DNA from: Nemertoderma westbladi
Lineage: Eukaryota > Xenacoelomorpha > Nemertodermatida > Nemertodermatidae
Assembly (NCBI GenBank): GCA_032718475.1
Contig: JAUCBJ010001330.1
Span: 1 to 31,808 of the forward strand
Direction: 5' to 3'
Length of the DNA: 31,808 nt
The notes beneath the pieces are model-generated. The model did not search any database. It worked only from the letters and a program-made list of their open reading frames with translations, and was not told where the DNA came from. This document shows positions 1 to 9,562 of this stretch, piece by piece (within the stretch, counting starts at the first letter, position 1; every line of letters starts with the position of its first letter). The translations under genes and the position numbers were made by a program.

Positions 1-116
1 GTCAACTGTAACTGAGACCCTAGCAACCGCTGTTATAAAAACTCAGTAGCTAAAATATTTACACCAAATTGGTCTCTATCGATGATAGGCAATCCAATGA
101 ACCCAATCACGAAGCA

Positions 117-155
117 CTGTTGCCATAGCAACCGTTGCTAGGGGCAGTAATTGTC
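117..155 (+). repeat. Dispersed repeat, arm of a far inverted pair
   Basis: The segment around CCGTTGCTAGGGGCAGTAAT reappears in reverse complement at about 5203-5243. About 35 of 38 positions agree by eye, and weaker similarity extends outwards (CCAATGA, CGAA). The two copies point towards each other across about 5 kb. This could be two copies of one interspersed family or the ends of a large composite element. No target duplication was recognised. Confidence 0.5.
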
Positions 156-449
156 GGTCAACGCAATAACTAGCACCAATTTCAGCATTATATGACTACT
201 GTTACTCTACCCCCAGTATATCGAGGTTATTCAAATTGGTTTCGAGTCACAGTTATCATGACAACCGATATGCTAAGTCCAATATGATCTCCATATAGGC
301 CCCCTACCAACCAGCGATATAAGCATTATATGACTATGAAATCAAGATATATATATTCCACTGTACCGTCACCGTCACTGAGTTACTATTGCCCCGACCA
401 GTCATTAAAAGATATAGATATCGCACCCAAGTACATAGTTATAATACAA

Positions 450-473
450 CTAGAAAGCATGTGTGCTTTCTAG
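450..473. repeat. Perfect 10-bp hairpin
   Basis: CTAGAAAGCA is followed by the 4-base spacer TGTG and then its exact reverse complement TGCTTTCTAG. No gene end is adjacent, so a terminator role is not supported. Confidence 0.6.
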
Positions 474-584
474 TGCATGTGCAGATGATATATGAATATG
501 AGTGGAGAAATTTGTGGCAGATTGGAGAACTGCATACGGAAGAGAGATATCCATCATAAAATGTAACACCGCCCCCATAGGAGA

Positions 585-1300
585 TTTAACTGTCAAATTT
601 CAACTTAAGTGGATTGTAAATAACATTTCGAGAAAACATTCACTTTTGGAATTTTCAATCTCTACAGCTGCAGACTGGTGAAATGCCGACAGCGTTGCAT
701 TTATGGTGAAGTAAGATGCCTGCTTGTCAAGTTTCAGCTTCAACGGATTGTAAATAGCAAAGTTGGAGAAGATGTTATCTTTCAGACATTTCGCCCTCTA
801 GCGGTAGACTGGGGAACTGTAGACGATTCTGCGACTCCGTAAAGATACAGCTTATGCTGTTATGCTGTAGTAGATACCTACCATCTACCAAGTTTCAGCT
901 AAAAATAATTAAAAACAACCAAATGATTCAGGTTTCTACTATCACTCTATCAGGTAATTCGCCCTCTAGCGGCAAACAGGGGAACTGTAGACAATTCTGC
1001 GACTCAGTAAAGATATAGCCTATGCTATAGTAGATGCCTACCAAGTTTCAATCTAAACGGATTGTAAATAACAAAGTTGGAGAAGATGTTAACTTTCAGA
1101 TATTTCGCCCTCTAGCGGTATGTAGACTGGGGAACTGTCGACGACCGTAAAGATACAGCCTATGCTGCAGTATATAGCTACCTAGTTTCAGCTCAAAAGC
1201 ATTAAAAACAACCCAATGAGAACAGGGTTTCACTATCGGATAATTCGCCCTCTAGCGGCAGACGGGGGAACTTCAGACGGCTCTGAGTATTACGTTGCAA
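585..1300 (+). repeat. Diverged dimeric tandem repeat, period about 300 bp
   Basis: TTCGCCCTCTAGCGG occurs at about 789, 958, 1105 and 1245. It is followed each time by a GGGGAACTGTAGAC-like stretch and then AAAGATA and CAGCCTATGCTG-like words. Alternate copies share different flanks: copies 1 and 3 share ACGGATTGTAAATA and GGAGAAGATGTTA upstream, and copies 2 and 4 share an ATTAAAAACAACC segment. The array is therefore a dimer repeated about twice, with period about 290-316 bp, plus a more diverged leading copy from about 590. It has the look of an old satellite-like array. Confidence 0.7.
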
Positions 1301-1383
1301 CGATTTAGATCAAGACCTTTCTAACAAGCTATAGTAATCAAGATTTCATGGAGAGGGTTTCATTGTATTGTCGATGGAGACAT

Positions 1384-1400
1384 GGGGGGGGGGGGGGGGG
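1384..1400 (+). repeat. Poly(G) run, 17 G
   Basis: An uninterrupted run of 17 G. It is one of eight long G/C homopolymers in the window, and its exact length may be unreliable in the assembly. Confidence 0.9.
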
Positions 1401-1464
1401 ACTGGACGCAAATCCCATCTTGCGAATTAATATCCCGCCTCAATGTTAAATTCTCAATTTATGG

Positions 1465-1545
1465 AAAGGAGCAGGTTACAGTGGCACGTTATTTTAACCA
1501 AAACAATAAACTAAACACAATAGAACAGGTTACAGTTTTATTTTT
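1465..1545 (+). repeat. Dispersed GGAAAGGAGCAGGTTACA repeat, copy 1
   Basis: The block reads GGAAAGGAGCAGGTTACA, then ACCAAAACAATAAAC, then a second CAGGTTACAGTTT. The same ordered words occur at about 8066-8142 on the plus strand, inside the hAT element. They recur in reverse complement at about 4016-4070, inside the 3751-4503 inverted-repeat element. This is one short interspersed family with three copies here. Confidence 0.55.
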
Positions 1546-1805
1546 GAGAGTAATCAGCTGTTATTTGCGTCGAATTTCCCCTGGAGAGGGATGAATTTTT
1601 ATTGAGTCAAAAGTCACCCCTACAGTATCTGAGCCGATGACAAAGACACACACAGACCAGAGAGACAATAATTGATATTTATATATATATTGAATATTAG
1701 ATGTGTGTATAATATTAGATAAAATAATAATACAGTAAGTAGGCCTGCAGAAATAATCACTTTTAATATTCAGAACAGTAAAACAATAAAAAAACTAAAA
1801 TGTTA

Positions 1806-2204
1806 TAAACCTCTCCTTCCATGCAGCCATTGATAGAGAAAGCAGAATTAGACATGGACAGTTCGCAACAGACAACCGCCTGCTTGCTACTTCTCTGTGC
1901 CCAGCTAGCTACAATAGAGTTCAATAATTACCTAACGTTGCTATGATACAGATAAAAATCCTTCCCCATTCACATCATAGACAAATTCGATCCTGCGTGG
2001 CGAATATGACATATTTATACACTATTTGATTTTTAATCAATAAATAATCATACATATTTATATTAAACACTCGAATAAAATAAAAACTTTGTGAGAATGG
2101 GACACGGCGAATCTACCCATGTTAATTTTATACCAGATGGGATAAATGTTACCCTCTAAATAATTAATTACCGATAGAAGAACCGAAATAATTCGATAAA
2201 TTTC
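1806..2204 (+). repeat. Direct duplication, copy 1
   Basis: This block is collinear with 3098-3547. Shared landmarks in order are CCATGCAGCC, GAGAAAGCAG, CCCAGCTAGC, ACGTTGCTATGATACAGA, AATCCTTCCC, TTTATACACTATTT and AATCAATAAATAA. A near-identical stretch then contains ACTTTGTGAGAATGGGACAC (2069-2113 against 3412-3456). Small insertions and deletions show that the copies are not recent. It is either a local duplication or two insertions of one non-autonomous element. Confidence 0.75.
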
Positions 2205-3097
2205 GCCCGAACGAACACAAAATACGCATTCACGCAAACAAACGTGTAAAATAAATCCCGGAGACAGTGACAGCTGTCTGCATCGTGTTAATACGCATCG
2301 AATGAGCCACAAAGCAAGGAATGAGAGCGAAATCTGACGACGTGTATCGATGGACATACATACAATACATATATACATACAAACTGAGCAGATTTATATA
2401 TATTAGATACTTTATGTGGGTGAACACCTTCGGAAACGTAAGTGGGAGGCATGTTGGGGCATTTAATAGTCTGTACAGGATTTTGAAATTGGAAGTCACA
2501 TAGAATAAAACGGCAACTTAAGGTTCGATGATTTAAGGCAGCAGTAGTACCAGTATCCAACTAACGCGAGCTCGCCGATGTTGAAGCCGCTAGGGGGCGT
2601 GCGAGCAGTAGTCTCGAGGACCCTGTACCAGCGGTTGTTCCCCCCCCGAGGTCATTGACCCGGTGGATCATACTATTGCTGACGATTCTACGACCAATAT
2701 CTGTAAGTTTGAGTACCGAGGTCGGGTAACCGATATGTTTGTGTGAAGGTTGCGTGGACGTATACCTAGGTCTTGCACACGGCAGTTCGGTTTGTTTTCA
2801 CAACATACAAACTGCGCCAGTCGCTCCCATCTCTAAAACATCCCGTCCCGATATCCTTGCGTCTTACATCGCGTATTTATTCCCTTATCCCTTTTGTTAA
2901 TAAGGGGGGATATGTTGGACACACTATCCAACACCTTTTTGACGCATTAGACAGCACCAGGATGGACTGCTAAGGATGGTAGTGAACAAAGTATGACTAG
3001 AAAGCCAGCAAGCTGTCTATAGACCGTCTATAAGACAACAAAACCGAAAAACTAAATGATAATCTAATCCCAAATCAAATATCAATCGCAATCAATA
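2205..3097. other. Non-coding stretch with a GC-richer island
   Basis: No supportable gene. A GC-richer patch at about 2565-2725 is open for about 43 codons on the plus strand up to a GTAAGT-like donor, and also open on the minus strand after a TTACAG acceptor-like sequence. The two readings contradict each other and neither gives a recognisable product, so I leave it unassigned. Confidence 0.4.
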
Positions 3098-3547
3098 TGT
3101 AAACCCCTCCCACCCTCCATGCAGCCTTGGAGAAAGCAGCATTAATGCCATGACCAGTTCGGAGTTCTCAATAGACAACCCACCCCAACCATTGGATTTA
3201 CTGAGACACACTCAACACTCCGGCCAGCTTGCTGCTACCTGTCTTCCCAGCTAGCCAGAGTTAATTAATTATACAACGTTGCTATGATACAGAGAAAATC
3301 CTTCCCTATTCGCTACCATAGGCAAAGTTCAGGCTGCGTGAGGGAATATTATATATTTATACACTATTTTATTTTCAATCAATAAATAACCAAACATCTT
3401 TATATTAAACACTCGAATATAATAAAAACTTTGTGAGAATGGGACACGGCGAATCGACCTGTGCTATTTTTATTCAACATGAGCTTAATTTTACCCGCTT
3501 AAATAATTAATAACCCAAATAAGAACCCAAATAATCGATATATTTCT
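3098..3547 (+). repeat. Direct duplication, copy 2
   Basis: Second copy of the block at 1806-2204, in the same orientation and about 1.3 kb away. The best-conserved core is 3412-3456. This copy is about 50 bp longer because of insertions near 3170-3230. Confidence 0.75.
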
Positions 3548-3750
3548 TTGTATAGTTGGCCATGAAGTAGAGCACTTCTTACCCTTCCAAGCCAATATCA
3601 ATGTGCACAAACATACATACAGCAAGAAGCCCTGACGGTCTTCTAATAAAGATAAAGATGAAGGAAGAAGGTGATAAAGATGGCAGAGAACAGGGTAAGA
3701 CTGTACACAACCATATCAAAACAAACCGTACCAATACACGCTGGCTGACT

Positions 3751-4503
3751 GTCTAGCGGCATCGGGCTCTTTCCGGTTTCAGGGGCACTGAATTTTTAAC
3801 AACTGTCAACTGTTATTTATTGTACCGGTTCACCAGTATTGGTGTACAGGTGCAAACACAACCTGACCCTGACAACAGCTTCCATTAGAGATGTAGTCTC
3901 AGACCACTGACTGACAGAATCATGTTGGCAGCATTTTTACAATTTTTTTCATTAACATTTCTGCTACAGATTGTCTGACCATATGGTTTCCCTCAATTGG
4001 TTAAGTGATTGTTTATTGTTTTGGTTAGAAAAGCCCGCCGATGTAACCTGCTCCTTTCCATCAATTGGTAAAGTTGCCGTTTATTATTTTGGTTATTGGT
4101 AAAGTACCTGCCTATGTAACCTTTTCCTACAAAAATGGTGAAGTTAATTTGCATGATTTGTATTGTTTAATATTTACTTATATTTATATTATTATACCGT
4201 AGGCCTACTCAGATTATGCTGTTATGTATAATACAAATATTGATTGAGAAAACCATGTTTATCCTTTAAAAAAGCCATTACCGGCCATCAAATCTTTTAC
4301 ATTTTTGGGAAATTTTTCCCGGTATTTTCCCGAGGAAACCGGGAAATTTGAGAAAAATATCAGAGTATTATCATATAATATAGACAATGCAGAAATGAAT
4401 ATATGAAAAATTTTCTAAGTGTTTTCCCACCAGACAAGTGTATTAGTCACATGCGTTTTTTATAGCGTTTCAGTGCCCCCCAAACCGGAATTCCCGTCTA
4501 GCG
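3751..4503. mobile_element. Possible MITE with imperfect inverted ends
   Basis: A 22-bp inverted pair (TTCCGGTTTCAGGGGCACTG near 3771 and its complement at 4469-4490, about two mismatches) encloses about 700 bp. The octamer GTCTAGCG lies just outside both ends, at 3751-3758 and 4496-4503. That is the target-duplication length expected of hAT elements. Against this, the distances from octamer to inverted repeat differ by several bases at the two ends. The interior has no transposase. It carries a reverse copy of the GGAAAGGAGCAGGTTACA repeat and a local TTTCCCGG palindrome cluster (4306-4346). Confidence 0.4.
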
Positions 4504-5851
4504 CGAGCTATTTACACATTTCAAAGTAATTGCACGGCACCCATTGTTGCCTGTTCTGCAAAAGCTTGAAATGTATTATATTCGCAAGCGCCCGCCCATT
4601 ATCAACAAGCAGACACGTGATTGGCGCAAGTTTGTGGTGCTGCTTCCCAGTGGATAGTTACTGGACTACACACTCTACAGTCTAAATATAATTTCTTAGT
4701 TTGGTTTTCCTGAGAATGCCTTCCTTCGTGACTCATGACAGCATGAGGCGAAACCTACCGGTCAGCTGATCACTGATTGCATGCAACCGTCCAGGTCCAG
4801 TTGCTTTTTAGTTTTTTACATACTTTGGTCCTTCCTTGGATACCTACCTGTAAGGTTTTTTACTTAACTGGCTTGACAATTAATAAATAATATAATTATA
4901 AATTGATACCGGTATTAATGTTTCTTCCAAGTGTTCACTACAATCTATTAGTATCATATTACTTTATAATTGGTGGTATTGTATGCATATTATTGTTAGG
5001 GTGAAGGGTGTAATGAAATTTTGATTGTTTCATTCATAACTGAAACAATATCACATATTATTGTACTTAATAAACGCAAACACAATTAGACGCAAAATAA
5101 TAATATATTAACTTGCGGTGCTAACATTACCTAAATGTTCTGTCAATGAATATATTATATATTCGCATAAGTTGGTGCTTGCTAAGGCGTGAAGTGAACC
5201 GAAGATTACTGCCCCTAGCAACGGTTGGCAAGGTAACAGTGATTTGAGACTTGAGCTTATCGAATTCGCAATCATTGGTTTAGCTAAGTTTGGGAAAATC
5301 CTGTACCGGTAACCATTGTGTGTTTAAAACATGGCAGCTGCAGATAAACACCTCGGTAACCATGGTAACACGGTTTATGAGAAATGCTCAAGATTGTAGG
5401 GGCGACACCCTCCTAAATATTGTTTAGTAGGGTATAATGAGTACTAAACCAATGAAACATTTTATGGGTATAAAAAATCAGGGTTCACCAAAATCTATGC
5501 ACTTTGCTGCCGGACTATAAGTACCGGTAGGTCGAAATTTTTGAAAGTTTAGAAAACCCAAAAGAATTTAATATACATTTAAAAGTGCGTTTACAGGTGA
5601 TGAAAATAATTACTTAATAACTGACTATAAATATATTATTCCAAAATGTAAACAAGACATCGTTAGTATATGGCACAGTGACAAATAGAGTGGAAAAATG
5701 AAATAATATGGGAAAATAATTAATTAAAGGGTAAAAAATTATCAGAAACTCAAAATACTTTAGGTTCTTCCAAGTCATATTTATTCGAGATTTCACTCAG
5801 GCGGATTTTAATCTCAATATCTAAATATAATTTTACATTAATTTCACTCAC
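4504..5851 (-). other. Putative DGKQ-like intron 2, partial
   Basis: The minus-strand donor GTGAGT at 5851-5846 opens this stretch, which would run leftwards to an exon I could not locate. It is AT-rich and holds the second arm of the dispersed inverted repeat (5203-5243). No ORF reads like the missing third segment of the C1 domains. That exon is either very short, outside the window, or lost. Confidence 0.45.
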
Positions 5852-6040
5852 CTTCACACCGTAACGCTGGAGCTTCGTCACACCGCCTGCGACAACAATT
5901 ACAAAATTTCTTTTTGTAAAGAGGACTCAAAATGACTGTAAAGCAATGGGATGCTGGGTTGGCAACCATTGAGGGCGCTAAACTCGAACAGGGCGAAAAC
6001 ACGTTCTTCAGACACCGTTCGTGACTTACAAAACTGCACA
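5852..6040 (-). CDS. DGKQ: Diacylglycerol kinase theta-like, exon 2 (partial gene)
   Basis: This 189-nt internal exon enters at phase 1 (two bases complete a codon) and leaves at phase 1. Its acceptor is TTTGTTTTACTTATAG and its donor is AAG|GTGAGT. It starts with the last third of the first C1 domain: the CysX4HisX2CysX7Cys part reads CSFVSHERCLKNVFSPC. A linker, SSLAPSMVANPAS, follows. The second C1 domain then opens with His-Cys-Phe, then FCNCC, and ends in APALRCE. Order and linker match DGK theta / worm DGK-1, a lipid kinase that phosphorylates diacylglycerol to phosphatidic acid and has three tandem C1 domains. The C1 domains bind lipid or regulate the enzyme, and the catalytic domain lies far downstream. 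One oddity is that the second C1 has 14 rather than 12 residues between its His and first Cys. Family assignment rests on remembered similarity. Confidence 0.85.
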
Positions 6041-6572
6041 CTATAAGTAAAACAAATATATAAATAATAATAATAATAATACAGTTAATTATAAAGCGCC
6101 CTTTTCTGCTAAGGTTCAAAGGCGCTAAGTAAATACAAAAGTGAAATGGAGAGAAAATATATTTTTTTACAGAATAAATAATTTGACTTATTTGAAGGCC
6201 CTATCGAATAAACATGTTTTCAATTGTCCTTTGAATAAATATTGGTGGTACCAGTATGGCTATGGGTCTATACATTCTATAACAATTTCAGTTTTTTAAT
6301 TGTAATATTACTTGTTAACCTTAACCTCTAAATGGTGGGGTGGGGTCAGTTTAGAATTTTTTAGATCTTGGATGAAAAATTACAATTGTGAAGGTATAAG
6401 TGCTTCGAGGACGCTGATCACGATAAAACTTGGTAAACCGGAATATAGTTTCTGGCATTGCAACCATAATTTTTGGTGCTATTCTTGTTAACCCCAGGAC
6501 GAAAACTACAAGTAAAAAATTTTCCAGCTAAAAAGGTTGTGTGTGAAAAATTTCAAACTGTTAAGGGGTGGT

Positions 6573-6608
<36 letters not shown>
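6573..6608 (+). repeat. Poly(G) run, 36 G
   Basis: This is the longest homopolymer in the window and lies inside intron 1. Length is likely polymorphic or mis-sized in assembly. Confidence 0.9.
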
Positions 6609-6609
<1 letters not shown>

Positions 6610-8065
6610 TTACGTACACCATTTTTGGACAACTCTTCCATCACTCCCTCCCAGCGTTTCAAAATTGTTTGGTTTTGGCTATAATTTGGAATATAGGTAC
6701 CTAAGAATAAGATGCTATTCTACAGGACAGGTCAGAAAAATGTTATTTTTCCGCTATTTAATATTAGTTAATACTAGTTATAAATGAAAAAAACTTTGTT
6801 GCGCTTAAAACCCTAAGGCTTTTACAGTTTTAAATTTATAATCACATTTTTTTATATGATAGATCAAGTACGGGGCTCTGGGCAACATAACTAAACTATG
6901 AGACGACATTTTGTGAAAATGAACCTGCACCGCTAGGTGGCGCTGCAAATATATCCTAATTTTTGTATTTGTTATAAATATATAGTATCCCAAAAACATT
7001 TGAGATAATACACCTTTCATTATACATAGTATTAACTAATAGTAATTTCAATAGGTCTCCCTAAAAATGGAAATTGCTATAACCTTAATTCTAAGAGCTA
7101 TTATAGCTGTTTTCAGATTTGGAAACACTATTTTATTGTGCATTACAATCGATTTATTGAATCATAAATATAATTTCGTAATATTTTGGACCAAAATCCC
7201 CCCCCCCCCTTAAATATTGCCTTTGGTTGGGTAATTCTGAAGTTATACTGGTTTTCAAGGTCACTGATCAGATCACGATACAACTCGTTAAAATCTTTCG
7301 TGGTAACGCCACTATCGTTTTTGGTGCTAGTCTGGTGGAACGAAAAATACAAATCGCATAAAATTTCAAACGCCAAAAAGTCAATTTGGTTGGATAAAAC
7401 GATATTTGTGGGTGTCATATTCGTGATCAGCATCCCAGAAAACCTATACCGGGACCGGTAAAGTCTTAAAATCCGTTTGATGTCGTGGTGATTTTTCATT
7501 ATAATATTTGCACTACCGCACCGGTGTAGCAAAGAATTTCCACCCCCCTAAAAATTCACCCCCCGGTTAAAATTCACTAGTGTATTATCACCCCCCGATA
7601 AGAACTCACTACGGTATTTTAACTAGGGATGTCCCGGAATCGATATTTTGATTCCGGCCGGAACCGGAACCGGAATTCAACATGCCGGAATATTCCGGCC
7701 GGAATTCCGGCCGGAACCGGAATTTTCTATAATTAGTGAAATACACTAAATGACCCATGAAACTGTATAATTTTTTGTGAAACAGATGAATTTTTTTAAT
7801 TTCTACAGCTAAGTTTGATAATGAGATGAATCAGAACCTTGGGGGGAATTAAGGTGGGTGGAGTGGAGAATGACCTGGGCCGTTATGGCCTATTATGGGG
7901 ACGGGATGGTACTTCGGCATTATTCAATATCATTTTTTTTTCTAAAATCGATAACCTTGGCCAAAAGTTAGTTTTTTAGCATTTAGACTCATAACTAAGA
8001 ACCTACGTTAAACAAAAACCTACGGTTTCGCGTCCTTTGGTGCAATATCCTGGTGTCTTTAAGGG

Positions 8066-8142
8066 AAAGGAGCATGTTACAGAGACATGTTATTCGAACC
8101 AAAACAATAAACGAGGCCACTAGTACATGTTACAGTTTAATT
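8066..8142 (+). repeat. Dispersed GGAAAGGAGCAGGTTACA repeat, copy inside hAT
   Basis: Ordered words GGAAAGGAGCATGTTACA, ACCAAAACAATAAAC and CATGTTACAGTTT match the copy at 1465-1545 with scattered substitutions. Its presence inside the hAT shows that the short repeat is shared between unrelated contexts. Confidence 0.5.
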
Positions 8143-8412
8143 GTTGCTGGGAATAAATAGATTTATGGTAAGAAATGGATTTGCTGTAAATAGAAACAAA
8201 ACTACTATATTATGCAGCACCTACGACGCAGAACTGAACTAACGACAACTCGCAGGACCTGTACGTATTGTAATAACGTTTTATATTTATATTAGTTTTA
8301 GGTTAAAGTAGTAATTGTAATTGTGTTAATCGTTAATCGAGTTTCATTGCTTACTTTACAAGGTTAGCAATTTATTTAGCCTCCTGTAATTATCATATTA
8401 TTTAATAATTAA

Positions 8413-8482
8413 TTCAATGTAAAATAATGTAAAATCAATGTAAAGTAATGTAAAATCAATGTAAAATAATGTAAAATCAATC
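8413..8482 (+). repeat. Short tandem repeat AATGTAAAATC / AATGTAAAATA
   Basis: About six alternating 10-11 base units built on AATGTAAAAT, making a 21-bp higher-order unit repeated about three times. It sits just left of the Harbinger-like MITE. Confidence 0.8.
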
Positions 8483-8542
8483 TAAAAAAACGCCATTTTA
8501 TAAGCAAATTGTAATAATTAAATTAGAAAAACCACCCGCTAA

Positions 8543-8888
8543 GGCCCGTGCTCCACTGGTAAGTCTTATGTAGTCTTAGGCAGAATAAATTATGGAACAC
8601 ATTGGTTTCAATGGGAGCGTCTCCACTGCTAAATCGTAAGTTACGACCAAGGAGACGAAAGTGATTATGTCCCATGTTCCATCTTTTGACACATGAATCA
8701 TGTGTTATATCCGGCAAGAGGCCTGTAATTGGTTACTTTGGGTATAAATATGTAGTCAATGTGAGACGCATCTTATATTTTCTATCAAATGACTTATGAC
8801 TTTTGTTACCAATGGAGCAAGGAGGCATTCATTTTGAGATTCTGACTAAGACAAAATCTGAAAACGACTTACCAGTGGAGCACGGGCC
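8543..8888. mobile_element. Harbinger/PIF-like MITE nested in the hAT
   Basis: The 346-bp unit is bounded by perfect 23-bp inverted repeats starting GGCCCGTGCTCCACTGGTAA (8543-8565 and 8866-8888). It is flanked on both sides by TAA (8540-8542 and 8889-8891). A 3-bp TWA target duplication and termini starting GGC or GGG are typical of PIF/Harbinger. There is no ORF, so it is non-autonomous. An internal stretch near 8629-8655 (CTCCACTGCTAAATCGTAAG) echoes the terminus. It must have inserted after, or been carried by, the surrounding hAT. Confidence 0.85.
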
Positions 8889-9131
8889 TAATGATGCATT
8901 TCATAAAATATCTTCAGAACGACAAAGGGTTTAATTAGTTAATGTAAATTACGATGGTTATTGTGAATTGTATATGAATACTAGAGTAGGTGGTGTAACA
9001 TATGGTGGGACCATTTTAGTTTGATTACCAGGTGATTTTTTTTTGGAAATGTGTTACATATACCCATCAAGACTGCATTCACTTAATAAACAGGGTGGCT
9101 GTGAATTTTCCTTCGTTACATAGGTTAGTTA

Positions 9132-9320
9132 GGTTCCACCTTGGTGTAGTGGTTGCATTGATTTCCAATCTATCTGGAGGTCGTGGGTTCGATCCCTGTA
9201 TGTGGCCCAAGGCAGTTTTCGATTCGGCACGAATGGTTTAAAGGGGCTAACCAGGGGGCATCTATGCCTTGCATCCTTAAATGTTAGAGCTCTAACGGTC
9301 GAAGAAAACTCATTTATATA
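9132..9320 (+). mobile_element. tRNA-derived SINE
   Basis: RNA polymerase III promoter boxes are present with tRNA spacing: an A box TGGTGTAGTGG at 9142-9152 (fits TRGYNNANNNG) and a B box GGTTCGATCCC at 9186-9196 (fits GGTTCRANNCC). Between them an anticodon-like arm with loop TTTCCAA would read as anticodon TCC (glycine-like). The acceptor and T stems are weak, so this is not a functional tRNA gene. The tail runs for roughly 120 bp to a TTTATATAC end. It lies inside the hAT element near its right end. Confidence 0.75.
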
Positions 9321-9562
9321 CTTTTTTACAAGTGTTGAAAAGTATCTTAAACTAATTGGTAATAATGTTTAAAAAATATACAAATGATAATAATAATTTA
9401 ACAAACTAATTGCAACTATCAAACTAGATATGAACCTTGCAATTCCGGTAAAATTCCGGCCGGAATTGACCCCATTCCGGCAATTCCGGCCGGAACCGGA
9501 ATCGGGCAAAAACCGCCGGAATTCCGGCCGGAACGGAATTCCGGGACATCCCTAATTTTAAC

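Larger units (their letters stand above)
1..584. other. Non-coding stretch, no gene seen
   Basis: No open reading frame or RNA gene is supportable here. The stretch is AT-rich. It contains one arm of a dispersed inverted repeat (117-155), a perfect short hairpin (450-473), and a direct repeat of AGCATTATATGACTA near 183 and 321. If the DGKQ-like gene continues leftward, this is intronic. Confidence 0.6.
7624..9554. mobile_element. Non-autonomous hAT element, complete, with target duplication
   Basis: The left end TAGGGATGTCCCGGAAT and the right end ATTCCGGGACATCCCTA are perfect 17-bp inverted termini. ATTTTAAC flanks both sides (7616-7623 and 9555-9562), an exact 8-bp target-site duplication as expected for the hAT superfamily. 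Each end carries a dense subterminal cluster of CCGGCCGGAA palindromes (about 7661-7735 and 9440-9540), a likely transposase-binding array. The 1,931-bp interior has no transposase ORF, so it would need a transposase supplied in trans. It contains a Harbinger-like MITE, a tRNA-derived SINE and a short tandem array. The intact duplication argues for a fairly recent insertion into the DGKQ-like intron. Confidence 0.9.

Noticed and set aside
2565-2725. GC-richer island as an exon
   Set aside because: Open on both strands with splice-like edges in both directions and no recognisable product.
1-5850. Third DGKQ-like exon
   Set aside because: Searched the minus strand for the rest of the second C1 domain (Cys, then HX2C and a final Cys) and found no convincing match.
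7143-7532. Minus-strand 129-codon ORF in DGKQ-like intron 1
   Set aside because: Spans a C run and a diverged repeat block, overlaps a plus-strand ORF of similar quality, and resembles no C1 or kinase sequence.
9135-9207. Functional tRNA-Gly gene
   Set aside because: A and B boxes fit, but the acceptor and T stems pair poorly and a long tail follows, so a SINE is the better call.
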